DNA from: CAJBIL01 sp044359525
GTDB taxonomy: Bacteria > Pseudomonadota > Gammaproteobacteria > Burkholderiales > Rhodocyclaceae
NCBI GenBank assembly: GCA_044359525.1
Contig: JBIKLY010000058.1
Location: 1-23,554 of the forward strand
Reading direction: 5' to 3'
DNA: 23,554 nt
Shown one piece after another: positions 21,177 through 23,554 of this stretch; positions within the stretch are counted from its first letter, which is position 1; each line of letters begins with the position of its first letter. A program made the translations under genes and the position numbers. The notes beneath the pieces were generated by a model. The model worked only from the letters and a program-made list of their open reading frames with translations. It made no database searches and had not been told where the DNA came from.

Positions 21177-21805
21177 TATCGTCCTCTAAAGAAACCTGAT
21201 CGACGCAGGGTGTCGAGCGATCCGCGAATGCTCTCGACGACGCCGTCAAATTCGCCGGACACCTGCGCGAGTGCAGCGGAAAATCCGCCGCCGTAAGCGG
21301 CCTCGATCTTGGCCGATTTGGCCAGCACACCGCCAAGCTCAACCAACCGGTAGGCATCATCAAGTGACGAGCGGAGTGCACGTTTCAGGATGGAAAGCTT
21401 TGCGCAGTATTCCTCGGTATGCCGGGCACTGCGTTCAACAACTACCCGCAGGTTAGTGTTGGCGGGAGACGCGGCAGCCGCAATGCGCAAGATGCCATTG
21501 CGTCGGGAGTCCTGCAGCAGAATGGATACTTCCTCCACCGATGCGTGAATCAATCCATCGAGCGAAAGCATGGTCTCGCGCAGTTCGCTTGAGAAATTCC
21601 GCAGTTCGTTGGACAGCACGCCAAAACCAAGTGCCGTCGATCCGGCGCGCTTGGCGAGAAAAATCGCGTTGAGCGCCATGATATTGATGCGCAGCGCCAC
21701 GGCCACAACCACCTTGATTTCTTCGTTGATACGCACAATATTGAGCAGATCAAGCGCCGCGCCGGTCGGTTCCTTCAGCAAAACAGCAGGCAATTGATCG
21801 TTCAT
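21176..21805 (-). CDS. Soluble chemoreceptor-tip-like protein (MCP signalling-domain relative)
   Basis: A 209-residue protein with no membrane helix, HAMP or obvious sensor domain. Residues about 40-72 (RINIMALNAIFLAKRAGSTA followed by LGFGVLSNELRNFS) clearly resemble the CheA/CheW-contacting hairpin tip of methyl-accepting chemotaxis proteins (NLLALNAAIEAARAGE.GRGFAVVA.EVR.L). Residues about 160-192 (VLAKSAKIEAAYGGGFSAAL followed by AQVSGEFDGVV) look like a second, degenerate copy, so an internal duplication is possible. Heptad-rich flanks suggest helices. The ATG at 21805 is used because a start at 21898 falls inside the loop of the phaC terminator. The stop overlaps the ODP-like gene (TAATG). 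Role proposed: intracellular signalling partner of the di-iron oxygen sensor. Direct coupling to CheA is uncertain because the first Glu/Ala contacts are changed (AIFLAKRAG). Confidence 0.75.
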   Translation of the reverse strand: MNDQLPAVLLKEPTGAALDLLNIVRINEEIKVVVAVALRINIMALNAIFLAKRAGSTALGFGVLSNELRNFSSELRETMLSLDGLIHASVEEVSILLQDSRRNGILRIAAAASPANTNLRVVVERSARHTEEYCAKLSILKRALRSSLDDAYRLVELGGVLAKSAKIEAAYGGGFSAALAQVSGEFDGVVESIRGSLDTLRRSGFFRGR

Positions 21806-21853
21806 GCGGATACCCGGGTGAATTTGGCTGGCCGACTGACCAAGGCGTCGTGC

Positions 21854-21907
21854 CGCTTTCTGAAAGCGCACTCTAACAAACAACGGGCCGGGGTGCATCC
21901 CCGGCCC
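21854..21907 (-). terminator. Terminator of phaC with a second adjacent hairpin
   Basis: On the minus strand GGGCCGGGG-ATGCA-CCCCGGCCC (21907-21885) is a perfect 9-bp GC stem followed by the T-rich GTTGTTTGTT, 21 bases after the phaC stop. A second hairpin, CGCTTTC-A-GAAAGCG, follows at 21868-21854. The promoter of the chemoreceptor-like/ODP pair must lie within or after this region. Confidence 0.85.
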
Positions 21908-21928
21908 CGCTGGATTTGAAAAGAACGC

Positions 21929-23554
21929 CTACTTTTCGAAAACGTAGGAGCCGGGGGCCGGCCCGAGGTCGGGATAGCTTTCGCCATCGACATCCGGCGG
22001 CGCAACCATCGGCCCGCACTGCGGCGACAGCCAGGCCAGCCAGTCATCCCACCAGCTGCCCGATTTTTTCTCGGTACGCGCGAACCAGTGTTCGAAATGC
22101 TCGTTGCGCTCGGGGTCGGCCACCCAGTAGCTGCGTTTCGGGGGGCTGACCACCGGATTGACGATGCCGAGAATATGGCCCGAGGTCGACAGAACAAAAC
22201 GCACCGGCGCCCTGACATTGATGTGCTTGCGGATACGATAGGACTGGCGCCAGGGAACAATGTGGTCGTCCTCGGCAGCCACGGCATAAAGCGGCCGGGT
22301 GATACAGTCGAGGTCAATCGGCTCACCGGAGATACTCAGTGCATCACGTTTTACCAGATTGTTGTGCAGATACATCTCGCGCAAATAAAACGAATGCATC
22401 GCGGCCGGCATGCGTGTGGTATCCATGTTCCAGAACAGCACGTCGAAGGCCGGTAGCGGCTCGCCGAACAGGTAACTCTTTTCAAAATAATGCCAGACCA
22501 GGCTGTTCGAACGCAGCAGGCGGAAACTCGAAGCCATGTCATTGCCATCGAGATAACCGGTTTTCGCCATTTTCTCTTCAAGCGCCCGAATGGCGCCTTC
22601 GTCGATGAATACGTCGATGTCACCCGGCTTGGAAAAATCGACCAGGGTGGTAAACAAGGTCCAGTGCGCGACCGGCATTTTCTTTTCACCGTAGTGCCGC
22701 GTTGCCCAGGCCATATAGGTGCTGACCAGGGTGCCGCCAATGCAATAACCGGTCAGATGCACCTGCGGCACCTTGCACAGCTTGCATACCGCGCCGACCA
22801 CCTGATCAACGCCTTCACGTAGATAATCATCAAAACTGACGCTGCCCATCGCTGCCGTCGGGTTTTTCCAGCTGGTGATGAAAACGCTGTAACCCTGATC
22901 GGTGAGGTACTTGACCATGCTCTTCTTGGGCGTCAGATCGAGGATATAGAACTTGTTGATCCACGGCGTGATGATGACGATCGGCGTTTTGTGAACCTTG
23001 GCAGTGGTCGGCGTGTAATGGATCAACTCGACCATGCGGTTGCGGAAAACGACACGGCCCGACGTCGTTGCCAGATCGCCGCCGACCGTGAAGGCATCGG
23101 CCTCGACCATCCGGATATTCTTTGCCTGCACATCACGCATCAGGTGCTTGACCCCCTCCTGCAGGCTCGCACCATTGCTTTCAACGAATTTACGCATGGC
23201 AATCGGGTTGGTAAAAAAGAAATTGGTCGGCGCCATTGCGTTCAGCCATTTCCGCACCCAGAACGCTGCCCGCCGGCGCTCCCGCTCGGAAAGGCCCGGA
23301 GTTTCGAAGAGCATGTCCTCAAGCCGGTGCGTCAAGGCAAGATAGGATTCCTTGATGATGTCCCAGGTCGGCGCCTCGCTCCACACCGGATCAGCAAAGC
23401 GTGCATCATCGGCATGCGGCGTAATCACATCCTCGCTCGGCATGCCCGCGGCCCGGCGCAACAGATGACTCTGCAGGGCCACGACATCGCCCGACATCGC
23501 ACTAATCGCCCGCGACAACTCCTGCGGATGCATCATCCACGCGGCCTGCGCGTT
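21929..23554 (-). CDS. phaC: Class I poly(3-hydroxyalkanoate) synthase, 5' end beyond the window
   Basis: PhaC polymerises (R)-3-hydroxyacyl-CoA, mainly hydroxybutyryl-CoA, on the surface of PHA granules. The frame is open to the last base: six codons (N-A-Q-A-A-W) precede the first visible Met, and catalytic residues sit about 54 positions earlier than in the Cupriavidus enzyme, so the true start lies outside. Numbered from the first visible Met, the lipase-like box GYCIGG has the catalytic Cys265, with Asp424 (AEDDHIVPW) and His454 (STSGHILGIVNP). The N-terminal PhaC domain (NFFFTNP ... RNRMVELIHYTP) and the alpha/beta hydrolase domain are complete. The size and box fit class I, which needs no PhaE or PhaR partner. 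A strong terminator follows, so it is separate from the chemoreceptor-like/ODP pair. Confidence 0.95.
   Translation of the reverse strand, partial: NAQAAWMMHPQELSRAISAMSGDVVALQSHLLRRAAGMPSEDVITPHADDARFADPVWSEAPTWDIIKESYLALTHRLEDMLFETPGLSERERRRAAFWVRKWLNAMAPTNFFFTNPIAMRKFVESNGASLQEGVKHLMRDVQAKNIRMVEADAFTVGGDLATTSGRVVFRNRMVELIHYTPTTAKVHKTPIVIITPWINKFYILDLTPKKSMVKYLTDQGYSVFITSWKNPTAAMGSVSFDDYLREGVDQVVGAVCKLCKVPQVHLTGYCIGGTLVSTYMAWATRHYGEKKMPVAHWTLFTTLVDFSKPGDIDVFIDEGAIRALEEKMAKTGYLDGNDMASSFRLLRSNSLVWHYFEKSYLFGEPLPAFDVLFWNMDTTRMPAAMHSFYLREMYLHNNLVKRDALSISGEPIDLDCITRPLYAVAAEDDHIVPWRQSYRIRKHINVRAPVRFVLSTSGHILGIVNPVVSPPKRSYWVADPERNEHFEHWFARTEKKSGSWWDDWLAWLSPQCGPMVAPPDVDGESYPDLGPAPGSYVFEK

Noticed and set aside
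21806..21898. Upstream ATG at 21898 as start of the chemoreceptor-like gene
   Set aside because: This ATG is in the loop of the phaC terminator hairpin, so transcripts and initiation there are unlikely.

Overview
The window looks like a chromosomal segment of a GC-rich, facultatively anaerobic betaproteobacterium, most likely of the Rhodocyclales (Dechloromonas/Azonexus/Accumulibacter-like). This is inferred from gene content and protein style: class I PHA synthase, a [4Fe-4S] Fnr next to hemN, NnrS, SelD and an oxygen-binding di-iron protein. No rRNA, tRNA, CRISPR array or insertion sequence was found, and the exact taxon cannot be fixed from the window alone.

Left end (1-2359): an accessory-looking patch. 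It has a plasmid-type toxin-antitoxin pair (antitoxin-like gene overlapping a ParE/RelE toxin), an orphan cytosolic protein with EF-hand-like calcium loops, and palindromic intergenic repeats built from 8-bp CGCAGAG/CGCAAAG units. A third copy of the repeat lies between the TauE/SafE-like gene and hemN.

Copper block (2360-9030, minus strand): a compact run uspA - copA - PAS/GGDEF/EAL protein - copZ-like chaperone - selD. Genes overlap or lie within about 26 bp, so they probably form one transcript. A c-di-GMP enzyme sits between the Cu(I) pump and its chaperone, and a cysteine-type selenophosphate synthetase closes the run. Divergently, a lipoprotein membrane-fusion protein and an RND (HAE-type) permease form a two-gene efflux operon (9394-13583).

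Anaerobic block (13589-16714): a TauE/SafE-like (COG2836) membrane protein, hemN and fnr, the order commonly seen beside cbb3-oxidase assembly genes. A near-perfect FNR box lies between hemN and fnr, exactly 41.5 bp upstream of a predicted hemN start site with a GATAAT -10.

NO/O2-response block (16725-20403, minus strand): hemerythrin - DUF2249 - polytopic His-rich membrane protein - NnrS - SirB2-like, tightly packed with TAATG/ATGA junctions. It is preceded by a second FNR/Dnr-type box in class II promoter geometry. This is most simply read as a nitrosative-stress or low-oxygen operon.

Right end (20403-23554, minus strand): a two-gene unit joined by a TAATG overlap. It encodes a small soluble protein that carries a chemoreceptor signalling-tip motif and possibly a second degenerate copy of it, followed by an ODP-like di-iron metallo-beta-lactamase-fold protein. 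This is the best candidate in the window for an under-described system: a cytoplasmic oxygen-sensing module. It is insulated by terminators on both sides and follows a class I PHA synthase gene whose 5' end lies beyond the window.
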